Source: Rosellinia necatrix (taxonomy: Eukaryota > Ascomycota > Sordariomycetes > Xylariales > Xylariaceae). From it: a DNA stretch of 64,000 nt. A program made the translations under genes and the position numbers. Below, in pieces: positions 38,079-48,436 of this stretch. The DNA lies in contig JAGYVD010000010.1 in assembly GCA_021209875.1 (NCBI GenBank), forward strand, positions 2,232,001-2,296,000, in the 5' to 3' direction. Below the pieces are notes generated by a model. It saw nothing but the letters and a program-made list of their open reading frames with translations, was not told where the DNA came from and made no database searches. The number at the start of each line of letters is the position of its first letter. The first letter of the stretch is position 1.

Positions 38079-39915
38079 AAGAACCTTTATACCCCAAGCT
38101 TCTATCAAGGCATTCGAGAGCTGGCTGTCAAGGCCGATGGTCAAGCTGTCAAAGTAGCGAGCCGCCAAGTTAACCTGAGCCCTTGGCACCGTTGAAGGCA
38201 AGTTGACTCACCCATCAGGTCTCACCCTTCATTCCACAATCTACCGTCCAAGCCTTATCTACCACTGCTTCGTGTCAAAAAGCAACGCCGCGACCTGAGA
38301 CTTCGCTGGTACCAAGCCTCGTGCAGTGGTTGCAAGCAGTATCTTGGCGTCGACTTACTCCAGACTCCTTGCAGGCCTGCTTATTGCAGTACTTGGGTAC
38401 TCTGTCTTCCTGCTTGTCTGATTCGCCAGGCGCTGCAGCATACCCACGACACCTTGTGCACCAATCCGTCTTTGTCTCAGTCTACAACCGAACAGACAAC
38501 CACCACCCCAAGTACCTGCCTACACACTACCAGTGCCAGACCGCATCTCCCTATCCAACGACCCCTACCTGCCTACTTAGTCTATCCTCCCCCTTTTACA
38601 TGTCTATGCCATCATTGTAGGTAAGCTCGAACTCGAACCCAATCGCCCGTCCGCGCGCGCGCACCAGAAACCGCAACCCGAGCATCCCAATGATCTAGTC
38701 AAGTGCCATCGTCCTAGCTCAGCTCCCGACCGGACCAATCCCGTCGACGAAACCCGCCAAAGCCTTCGTTACCCAACCAAAAAACAGGTACCTTGGACCT
38801 GGCGTCCTGGCTGACAGAGTCTACCACGTTTTAGTTTCAGCCATCCAGACCTTGGCGCCGCGCCGCGCCGCGACAGAGTTCGTCGGCTGTCTTAATTCTT
38901 CCTCCTCGATCGTCCAGAGTAGGTATCTCGATCAGAGCAGCTCGCTTCGCTTGCCCTTCCCAAAGTATCTATATCCCCGCGCGACCGCTCTTGGTTGGGC
39001 ATAACTTTCCCCCGGCCCTTACGCGCACCTGTTCGCCCGCATTCGAATTCGCCACCGCCATCTCCGTCGTCTCTCGTCTTCTTCGTTGTTCTCTTGACAG
39101 GCCTGCACAATTCATACATGTACGAGCCCATCTGCGCTAACAACAAGTTTACTCTTGTACGCGCCCTCTCACTCGCACTCGCACTCGCCCTCACACTCGC
39201 ACACTCACACATGCACACTTAACCTGGAACACCGGCGCTTGGTTGAAGACGCCTCCTCCCCGCATTCCCAACGGCTTGTCCTCACCTCACTCCCACTCTG
39301 TTTCCGCTGCACTTCTGCATTGTATGACCTTTGTTCTACCTCGTTTGTTCATTCATAACAAACACATGCGCCAATTGACCCGGTTGCTTTGAGGTGCCGT
39401 TCCGGGCTTGCCTATCACTGTTGCGCCTCGCTAGTAGATCGAGTAAGCGGCCTGAGCTGATCGTTCCCACTCAGGCAGATGAACAGGTACCCACCCGCGC
39501 TCTCGTCATAGATCGACTCCTGCCGAGCCTACCACGCTCGTCCAACCATCTACCTCCGATATCCCCGTTCCCCAACACCGACGCAGGACTTCGAGGCTAT
39601 CGGCCCTACTTTTTGCACATCTATCGTCTCCAAACTCCTTTGCGGGCAGTCTCACGTCTCGAATCTTAACAACGGACGCTACAACGGCTTCCCAAACTTC
39701 CTCCGTCCTCCTCCTCGCCATCCTGGTCCAGCTATTCCACCCCCCTTAACAGTCACCAGTGCAACGACAACAGAAAAGACAGCCGGCGCTTGCATACACC
39801 GAAATATCCCCGGACGACGGGCGTCTGGGCACTCGTTTCCTTGGTTGGACTACCTCTACGAGGCACGAGGCTCAGGCATTCTTCTTATTTCACCCTTGAT
39901 ACGTCGGTTAGGGTT

Positions 39916-41641
39916 ATGGGAAACCAGAATTCGAAAGAGGGCGGGGGCTCCAAGGGCTCGCCCGTCGCCGCGGGGGCTCCGGATCGCCCCGATGGCCTCC
40001 AGTCATACCCATCCTTTGGAAAGTCGGATACAAAAGAGTCGTCGCGCTCCTTCAAAGCGCTCCGTTCCAAGATACCCGGTAGCGGGAAGACAGACAGTCC
40101 CCGGAGTTCCACCGTCCTTTCTAACGGCGAGACTCTCGTAGACAAATCCGATGTCGCATCCGTACGATCCGGACGAAGCGGCAAGTCTGGTGTGCCTAAG
40201 CCTGGCCGCGCCGACCCCACGTCGGCCCCTCAGTCGCCAGAACCTCTAGGCTCACCGCTCGAGGAGCCACAGCCGCCGCCGTCGCCTATGCAGTCCACTT
40301 CGATGAACGGGGGCCATGGGAACATTAGCGCAGCTCAAGCTTCCGGGGAGGTTGACCACGTTTCGGATCAGCCACCATCTGGCGTTGCCAACCCCAACCC
40401 ACAGTTGCAGCAACAACCCGGCGCTTCGATTCTCGTAAAGAGAGAGAACACAACCAATCTTATACAGGCTGGCCCACCAGAGGAACAGCCAAGCAGTGTA
40501 GCTATGGGTGAGATCAATGATATCGACCTTGATGATTTCATCAAGCGCCTCTTGGACGCTGCTTATGCTGGCAAGGTCACCAAAAGTGTTTGTCTAAAGA
40601 ATGCTGAGATTGTGGCTATATGTCAGAGAGCGCGAGAATGTTTCCTCTCCCAGCCGGCATTGCTCGAACTTGATGCCCCGGTGAAAATCGTGGGTGACGT
40701 TCACGGACAGTATACTGACTTGATCCGTATGTTTGAGATGTGCGGCTTTCCGCCGTCGGCCAACTTTCTTTTCCTAGGCGATTATGTCGACCGAGGGAAA
40801 CAGTCCCTGGAGACCATTCTCCTGCTACTCTGTTATAAGCTCAAATACCCCGAGAACTTCTTCCTACTTCGCGGCAACCATGAGTGCGCTAACGTTACCC
40901 GGGTCTATGGATTTTATGACGAATGCAAGCGACGGTGCAACGTCAAGATTTGGAAGACCTTTGTTGATTGTTTTAATACCTTACCCATAGCTTCCATCGT
41001 TGCCGGAAAGATCTTCTGTGTTCACGGTGGCTTATCACCGGCACTAAGTCATATGGACGATATCCGTAACATCGCTCGCCCGACGGATGTCCCCGATTAC
41101 GGCTTACTCAACGACCTGCTTTGGTCCGACCCGGCCGACATGGAAGCCGATTGGGAGGCTAACGAGAGGGGAGTCAGTTACTGTTTTGGGAAGAAGGTCA
41201 TAACCGACTTTCTTGCTAGGCACGATTTTGATCTCGTCTGTCGTGCCCACATGGTTGTTGAGGACGGCTATGAATTTTTCAACGACAGGGTTCTAGTCAC
41301 TGTTTTCAGTGCGCCAAATGTACGTATAGCCAATTCACCACCACGCGAGCGAGAAGACCAAAACTAACAGATATACCTAGTACTGTGGCGAATTCGACAA
41401 CTGGGGCGCAGTCATGTCCGTCTCAGCAGAGCTCCTTTGCAGTTTTGAGTTACTTAAACCCCTTGACTCTTCCGCGCTGAAAAGCCATATTAAGAAGGGT
41501 AGAAACAAGCGTAATAATATGCTCAATAGCCCGGTTTGTCCCAACCCCCCGAGTTTCCCGCCGTTCTACCATCCATGGTCCCTAATACGCTTTTCCGCAG
41601 CCGGCAAGCGTATACCCTCAGAGCGTATAGGCTTTGTCTGA
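39916..41641 (+). CDS. PPZ1: PPZ-type Ser/Thr protein phosphatase
   Basis: Two exons: 39916-41319 and 41381-41641, giving 554 residues. The intron is GTACGT...CCTAG with a CTAAC branch point. Translation is placed at [10 protein letters not shown], an N-myristoylation signal typical of PPZ enzymes, although the frame is open further upstream. Residues 1-190 are Ser/Pro/Gly-rich and disordered. From about 195 runs a complete PP1-like domain with metal-binding GDVHGQ (Asp261, His263), GDYVDRG and LLRGNHE, and after splicing SAPNYCGEFDN. The long Ser-rich N-terminus separates it from PP1 itself. In yeast, PPZ controls cation homeostasis and wall integrity. After the conserved [14 protein letters not shown] end, 26 more residues follow that look non-homologous, so an unrecognised last intron or a longer tail is possible. 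Confidence 0.92.
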
Positions 41642-43019
41642 GAATCAGAGACCCATCGGCCCATCGAGCCGATCCTCCCATACAGGCATGATGCGCATGC
41701 GGGCCGAGGCACAGGTATACAGCCGCGAAATAGCCAAGACTGTATTCACAGGTCATGAGCCCGGTGCAGCTTGAAGACAGTTTCAAGGATGGGAGTGCGC
41801 TGGTACAGCAGGATAGCGTGATATCCAACTTGTGACCGTTCAACGTCACCGGCTTCCTTTCGGTAGACTCGCCTGTAACAAGGCAACGGAGGGCACGAAG
41901 TGTAAGGGTGTAGCAACTCTTGCAGTACGATAACGGTAGTCCTGAAACGGATCCGCTCGTAGGACTTAACGAACTTGCACCATCAGTTAGGAGGGAACTT
42001 CTTCATTGAGGGAATAGTATGCCTACATGTTATAACATGCGCATTGGTAGACAGGACTTTCATGTATATTACCTAGGTTTAACAGATCAACTAACACAAC
42101 TCGCCGGGGGGGGAGGGGTGGGGGAGAGGGGAGCTTGACATATCTCCGCGTCAAGGCTAATACATCCGCACACATGCTGGCGTCCACGGAGTCAAACGGC
42201 AATCCATGATTTCGATATTTCTAAACTCATTCTTGACTGTATTGATAATATGTCGACCTAATGGGCGATTATCCTAGGATACCGCCGATTGTTATCCTAG
42301 GTGAGAACGTCTAAATGTGTGAACAATATGAGCGGTGCGTACCAAGTATACCGAGGTATGCTTGGACGGTGCTTACATATCCTTTAGACGATCATATCCA
42401 TCTTCGAATTTTACAATTGTAATATAATGCAATAACTAAGTAATTAGACTGACAACGGAAACATTATGAGAACTCGATAAACGGTAAACACTCTGGTTAC
42501 AAGTCTCTCCTGAAGTGATTTCTGGGGTTAAATTACCGGGCGTTCTCCGCCTTCTCCAGCAATTCCGCCGGGATATATTCTTCCTATCTCCAGTACCGAG
42601 CGGAGCCGATCCCGTTGGAGACGGAGAAATCCCCCGCATTCTAAGATAGGATTGACGCCCCCTATATCGCGAGACCATTATTTAGCTATATACTCACAAA
42701 GCGCTGGATGGGAAACCATTTTTTTTTTCTGTTGTCAGGTTTTGAGGGGAAATCTTTGTTTTGTTTCGTCCCTTCTACTTACACCAACTGAACGGTGAGA
42801 GGTTGCTTTTATATGAGGCATCTAATGCCTCCTTCCCCCCGACTCATTATGTACTATACATACGACTTAAGCCTACCTTACTAACTAAATACGCATAAAG
42901 TAAAGGAAAACGGGACGTTTAGAAAGAGAGGGGGATACAAATATTGAAAGATCAAAAAGTAAAAATAAAGCCAGATAAAAAAAAAAAAAAAAAAAGAAGA
43001 AGACGAAGACGAAGAAACA
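41642..43019. other. intergenic, 1.4 kb
   Basis: PPZ 3' region, then AT-rich sequence with two TTATCCTAGG copies near 42270-42300 and an A-run leader just upstream of the dehydratase ATG. No gene supported. Confidence 0.6.
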
Positions 43020-45307
43020 ATGGAAGACTACAACCTCGAGCGGCCGGTCGGGCCGGCGCGCGGGATGAGACAGGGGCTGACGTCGTACGGGGACGCGCAC
43101 TTCTCGCTGTTCCTGCGCAAGGTGTTCATCAAGGCGCTGGGGTACAGCGAGGAGGCGCTGGGGCGGCCGATCGTCGGGGTGGCGAACACGCACTCGGGCT
43201 TCAACCCGTGCCACGCCAACGCGCCGCAGCTGCTGGAGGCGGTGCGGCGCGGCGTCCAGCTCGCCGGCGGGCTCGCCATCGACTTCCCGACCATCAGCCT
43301 GCACGAGTCCTTCGCCGCGCCCACGAGCATGTTCCTGCGCAACCTCATGAGCATCGACACCGAGGAGATGATCCGCGCCCAGCCCGTCGACGCCGTCGTG
43401 CTGATCGGGGGTATGTTTTTTATTTTTATTATTTATTATTATTATTATTTCTATTAGATGTCTCTTCTCTTCCTAAGTTTTCGCGGGAGAGCTTGTCAAC
43501 CTATGTAAGTACTTGTACTTGGCGTTAATAGGAGAAAAAGGCTGTGACAAGACCACCCCGGCTCAGCTCATGGGCGGTATCTCGGCCAATAAGCCGATCA
43601 TACATCTCGTCACGGGCCCGATGATGCCGGGGAGTCATCGCGGGGTGCGCATCGGGGCCTGCACCGACTGCCGGAACAACTGGGCGAACTACCGGGCCGG
43701 GACCATAGATATCGAAGAGATCGGGATGATTAATGAAGAACTCGCTCCGACCGTACGTTCCCTCCCGCCCCCTACTCCCCTTCTTGCATATTTGGCTCTC
43801 CGATAGAGGTGGCATGGCAAACCCTCCTCCAGCTAACCCCATCTTCTTCCCTCTCTCCCCCAGGGCGGCACATGCGGCGTGATGGGCACGGCCAGCACGA
43901 TGGCCTGCGTACTCGTGGCGCTGGGCATGATGCCGCTGAAGGGGGCGACGGCGCCGGCGGTGTCGTCGGCGCGGCTGCGGGTGGCGGAGCAGACGGGGGC
44001 GATCGCGGTGTCGATGATCGCGGCGGGCGAGGCGCTGCGGCCGCAGGCGCTGCTGACGCGGGAGTCGTTCCTGAACGCCATCACGGTGCTGCAGGCGACG
44101 GGGGGCTCGACCAACGCCGTGGTGCACCTGCTGGCGATCGCGAACCGGCACCCGGGCGTGGCGGGCACGGTGACGCTCGACACGGTCGACGCCGTCGGCC
44201 GGCGCACCCCCCTGCTCGTCGACCTCAAGCCCAGCGGCGCCAACTACATGACGGACTTCCATGGCTCGGGCGGCATGGCGGCGCTGCTGCGCGCGCTGCG
44301 GCCGCTGCTGCACCTCGGCGCCATGACCGTCACCGGCCGGACGCTCGGCCAGCTGCTCGACGAGGACGCCGGCGTCCCCGTGCCCCGCGACCTCTCGTGC
44401 GTCGCCCCGCTCGCCGAGCCCCTGTACCCGGCCTCCTCCCTCGTCGTGCTGCGCGGCAACCTCGCCCCCCGCGGCGCCGTCATGAAGGCCAGCGCCTCCA
44501 AGGACCGCCGCCTGCTCGCCCACTCCGGCCCCGCCGTCGTCTTCTCCGGCTCCGCCGACCTCGCCCGCCGCATCGACGGCGACGACCTCGACGTCTCCCC
44601 AGACAGCGTCCTCGTGCTGCAGAACATCGGCCCCGTCGGGAACCCCGGGATGCCGGAGGCAGGGCTCAGTACGTATTTTTTTTTTTTTCAATTCACCTTT
44701 GTGGCGAGGGTTTCACTCGCGGATAGGGAGCCAATCCAGCTCTTTGAAATATTGTCCCCCCCCTCCTTCCCCCTCCTTGGTGTAAACGAGGTAGCATTCA
44801 CTATATAAGGTGTATATCCATGCTAATGCATCCATCATCACTTCTGTAGTTCCTATCCCCCGCAAACTGGCGGCACAGGGTGTGCAGGACATGCTGCGTG
44901 TCTCGGACGGGCGGATGAGCGGCACTGCGGGCGGCACCATCGTCTTGCACGTCGCGCCCGAGGCGGCGGATCCAGGGTCTACTCTGGGCGTCGTGCGGGA
45001 TGGGGATATGATCACGGTGGATGTCGAGAAGAGGGTGTTGAGGCTCGAGATCACCGACGAGGAGTTGGGGAGGAGGATCGCCGAGAGAAAGGCTGAGTTC
45101 GAGGCCGCTGAGAAGAAAGCGGAAGGCGGCGGCGGTGGGGATGAGGCACAGATCCCTTGGGTCGCGAGGCGTAGTATGAGAGGATATAGGGGCTTGTACA
45201 TGCGCGAGGTGAACCAGGCGGACAGGGGCGCCGATTTCGAGTTTCTTACGGCTGGCTATCCTGACGTAGCCGGCCCGCCTGCTTCTACTTCTACACCGTC
45301 TAGTTAG
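43020..45307 (+). CDS. IlvD/Edd family dehydratase, sugar-acid type
   Basis: Four exons: 43020-43410, 43541-43752, 43864-44668 and 44850-45307, giving 621 residues. All three introns are GT-AG and every join restores conserved sequence: LIGG|CDKT, APT|GGTCG, EAGL|IPIPRK. Three iron-sulfur cysteines are in place: Cys64 (SGFNPCH), Cys132 (GGCDKT) and Cys205 (TCGVMG), with catalytic-type Ser493 in DGRMSG. The enzyme removes water from a 2,3-dihydroxy acid to give a 2-keto-3-deoxy acid. Phrases such as SLFLRKVFIKALGYS and MSIDTEEMIRAQP resemble the pentonate/arabonate branch more than mitochondrial Ilv3, and there is no mitochondrial leader. Substrate is therefore probably an aldonate (inference). 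Very GC-rich exons; intron 3 contains a T10 run. Confidence 0.9.
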
Positions 45308-45777
45308 CATTTCATATGTTGATTCAATACATATAAGTGTATCAGTCAGTATTACTACGAGCGATTGGCGGTTGGCCGGGTGTGTATAGGTGGCAAGACG
45401 CCGCTTAAGTTATGTTGATGCCATCTATGGACTAGCCTATTGGTCATGTCCCCTTTATGATCAACATACACGCAAAGTAAACAAATATCTTGCTATTCTT
45501 CGGGACTCCTAGTGGCCCTAGCTTAGCATTAAGCTTCGCGTAAGTAGAACGGATTGGGGGGAACTACATGTTGGTCCCCTTTTGCGGGCGCGGAGAAATT
45601 CCGAACGACGCCAAGGCGCGATGTCATTTTCTCCGTATTCTCCCAAGCCCTTGTATTAGGGCATCCGTATTTTGCCATAGATTATAAAGCGACCTATAGT
45701 GAATCACGAAATCGATTTGGTTCTCATCTGTATCTCTCTGCCACTTGCTTAGTCATACCTGTTTGCCTTGATTCACC
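45308..45777. other. intergenic, 470 bp
   Basis: 3' region of the dehydratase gene and promoter of the Dabb gene. Nothing distinctive. Confidence 0.6.
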
Positions 45778-46240
45778 ATGACAGTCGTTCATATAGGTCA
45801 GTGTCGTCGTTCAAAAAGTTAGGCACGCTCGTTCTCTCATTTACTAATCACCGTCTCAAGTTCTCTTCAAATTCAAAACCGACGTCTCGGATTCTCATAA
45901 GGAGGAATTTGTGACGGAGTTGCGAAAGCTGAAGGACTTGTCCTCCGTCATGTCCTCAAAGCTTGTAGTCGGCGGACCCTCGATTACGGAACCTATTGAG
46001 CTCAGCCAGGGGTTCCACTATGCTTTGCTGAGTTACCACAAGGATAGCCAGGCACTTGCCGAGTATCAAGCCAGTGCCGAACATCATAGGTAAGTTATGT
46101 GTTAGAATCCGTGGACACAGATCAGCTGGTTGATGGAAGATAGGGTTACGAGCAAGTATCTCTGGCCGTTTAAGGAGGATGTTATTCGCTTCGACTTCGA
46201 GATTTCTGGGGATAGCGATAATCATATCCTGTCAATCTAG
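45778..46240 (+). CDS. Dabb-domain (stress-responsive A/B barrel) protein
   Basis: Three exons assembled by splice signals: 45778-45796, 45861-46089 and 46144-46240, giving 114 residues. Introns are 64 and 54 bp (GTCAGT...CAAG with an ACTAATC branch; GTAAGT...ATAG). The product begins MTVVHIVLFKFK and contains KLVVGGPSI, YALLSYHKD, ASAEHHR and YLWPFKEDVIRFDFE, the usual succession of a Dabb ferredoxin-like barrel; the length matches a single-domain protein. Members are dimeric and include stress proteins and small cyclases or aldolase-like enzymes, so the role is open. Same strand and 470 bp after the dehydratase, in the putative catabolic cluster. Confidence 0.85.
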
Positions 46241-46969
46241 CATCTTATAAGAAAATAAAAGCGATGTGCAGCGAGATTCGGGTATAAAATGTTGCGTCTT
46301 ATAGTTCGTAGCTGTGACGAGGGTAAAAAGAGTATCACAGTGCACACACATTATTAGAGTCATTGTCAATGCGATTAGTTCCTATTAGTAACAAAAAGAG
46401 GTACCAACGGGGAGGAACACAAGAGTAGGGGCTAAAAAGGAAAGGAAAAAAGCAGCAATGGTCGGACTCGAACTGGAGTGATAAGAATTTCAAAAAAGAA
46501 TCCGCGGCGTAAGCTATACTCACTCTCCGGGACCGGAAAACCCTTGAATGCCTATGGCCCTGCCTCTGACACAAGGTGTTTATCCTGCCGACTACTTTAC
46601 CACTGAGCCACGAGGGTCTCTGGTGGGAACGTCTGTTAGAGGACTGGGCCGTTAATCCAACCTATAACCCTGGGTATGGAACTGCCAGAATATGTACCTA
46701 CCTGCAAAAGAGGGGAGCCTCTCTTGGAAGTGCATGCCTATGATCTACCTAGGTACTGAGGTAGGTAGTACTTAAGTACGTTGGGTGCACATAGATAGGA
46801 GGAGCGCTGGGTTGATAATATACCTAGGTACTTCGGTTGAGTACTTGCCTCCAAGGTACGTGTTTCTATACCTGAGCAGCTGGCTGATTTGGACGGACCC
46901 TCAAGAGCTATCCAGCCCCTTTACATCGATCATTTCACACATGACATTTAGGGGGCTAGCCTTTACCCA
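46241..46969. other. intergenic with tRNA-like element
   Basis: 3' regions of the convergent Dabb and LDH2-family genes. Contains a decayed Pol III-like element and, at 46740-46840, repeated ACCTAGGTA and TACTTAAGTAC palindromes. Confidence 0.55.
46440..46625 (-). other. decayed Pol III / tRNA-derived element
   Basis: On the minus strand an A-box-like TGGCTCAGTGG (about 46612-46602) is followed about 140 nt later by a B-box-like AGTTCGAGTCC and then a T6 run. Neither the D stem nor the T stem pairs properly, so this is not a functional tRNA. A degraded intron-containing tRNA or a tRNA-derived SINE are the options. Confidence 0.3.
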
Positions 46970-48097
46970 CTACACTTTTATCACTAACGAGGGCTTCCCT
47001 ACCCGTTTTGCCTCTCCATTTAGTGCATCGATTTCGGCTTGAACGAGTGGGATACCCGTCTTCTCCCTCTCTTCCTGCCTCAGCTGTTCGATTTCCCCTG
47101 GGAAATAGATCCGACCAACCCCAGCCGCCTTCTCTGCTCCAACTACGCTTTGGTATAGGTAACCCATGCGTTCCTTGAAGTCTTCTAGGCTCATGAAGAG
47201 GTCTGGCTTGATAGCCATAAGGAAATGACCAACATCAGACGGCTTGCTTGGATCATACGGTCCGGTTACCTGTCCGGCGAATGCGGAACCTGCTTCTCTG
47301 TTAACTTTTTCGCCTAAATTTAAATCGAGCCACTTACCAGAAAGCACACCCGAGAAGACATCCATCATAATGGATAATGCAGACCCCTTTGGCCCCCCCC
47401 CATGGGCTGCATCACGCCCCCCAGTGCCGCGTCTGGGTCATCAGTTGGCCGGCCCTCCGAATCCAGCGCCCAGTCAAGTGGGATCTTCTCACCGCGTCGT
47501 TTCGCCTTATAGATCTTCCCCCGCGCCGCCACGGACGGGGCCATATCGAGTATGAATGGCTTCTTCCCCCTCGCCGCCGCCGCCGGGCGCGCCGCACGCG
47601 ATCGGCGAGACCCCGAGGCGCTTGTCCTTGCCGCCGAACGGGGGCAGCGCGGGGCTGGAGTTGGTGAACACGAGGCTCATCATGCCGGCGTCTATGGCCT
47701 GCTGCACGATCCACGCGGACATCCCGAAGTGGTTGGAGTGCTTGACGCTCACCATCCCGATCCCGAACTCGCGCGCCATCTCCACGGCCGCGGCCATCCC
47801 CGTCGCCGCGGCCAGGAACCCGAACCCGTTCCGCCCGTCGACCTGCGCCACCACCGGCGTGACCTTCGTCAATTCCGGGCTGGCGGTCGCGTCGAGGACG
47901 CCCTGCCGCACGCGGGCCATGTAGGACGGGATGCGGTTCATCCCGTGCGTGTCCACCCCCCGCAGATCCGCCGCTATGAGGCATCTGGCGACGACCTCTG
48001 CGTTTGAAGCCGGCACGCCATTCCCAACAAGCACATTTTCGACAAATTTGCGGGCTTCGGACGCCTCGACGTGGAATTTGGCGTCTGTTGTCTCCAT
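46970..48097 (-). CDS. LDH2/MDG2-type NAD(P)-dependent 2-oxoacid reductase, frameshifted
   Basis: ATG at 48097 (METTDAKFHV). Conserved family sequence runs through three segments in changing frames: 48097-47571 (DTHGMNRIPSYM, KHSNHFGMSAW, PPFGGKDKRLGVSPIACGAP), then FILDMAPSVAARGKIYK to GGVMQPMG in the next frame, then SALSIMMDVFSGVLSG to the stop at 46970 back in the first frame. The shifts fall exactly at two C runs of the plus strand: 47566-47570 (one base too many) and 47393-47401 (two too many). Corrected length would be about 370 residues, normal for the family. The family covers malate, ureidoglycolate, sulfolactate and 2,3-diketogulonate dehydrogenases. Either a sequencing artefact or a fresh pseudogene; the otherwise intact protein favours the artefact. 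Confidence 0.8.
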
Positions 48098-48436
48098 GAC
48101 GATAAACGATCGGTGGTGTGTTAGTAGAGTAAATTTGCCTTCTGGAGGCAGGACCGAATGGTTCGATACCGTAGTAGATTCTCTCTCAACCAAAATAGAA
48201 CTTATTATTAAAAAAAAATTTTCCCTTTGAATCGTTGATTGTTGACAAGTTGTGAGCGACAGTATATAGATCATCTTGTCCAAGACCGGATTTTCTCCGC
48301 GTCGCTACTAAATAGCCCCAGTGACTACCCCTGACTAGTGCAGAGAATCCCCGATTACCCGTAATACATTTTTCAATGGTCAATTTCGTAACTAAATAGT
48401 AGGATTGTATTCTATAATACGACCTGCACCTGGAAA
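48098..48436. promoter_or_regulatory. bidirectional promoter between reductase and regulator
   Basis: 339 bp separate the divergent start codons of the LDH2-type reductase and the Zn2Cys6 regulator. No convincing TATA box or CGG pair stands out. Shared control is inferred from the spacing only. Confidence 0.5.

Larger units (their letters stand above)
33424..39915. other. gene-free, simple-repeat-rich block, 6.5 kb
   Basis: No gene supported. Includes an A15 run at 34975, GCC/ATC triplets near 34700-34775, an (ACAT)n tract, a 7-bp array, a 10-bp array near 36647-36680 (GGGGCATTT units), a perfect hairpin at 37309-37329, a 12-bp minisatellite near 38003 and CTCGCA runs near 39165-39200. The last kilobase is pyrimidine-rich and is probably a long PPZ leader. 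Confidence 0.55.

Noticed and set aside
43525..44691. 388-codon minus-strand frame opposite the dehydratase
   Set aside because: His/Arg/Gly-rich antisense shadow of GC-rich exons with good sense-strand motifs.
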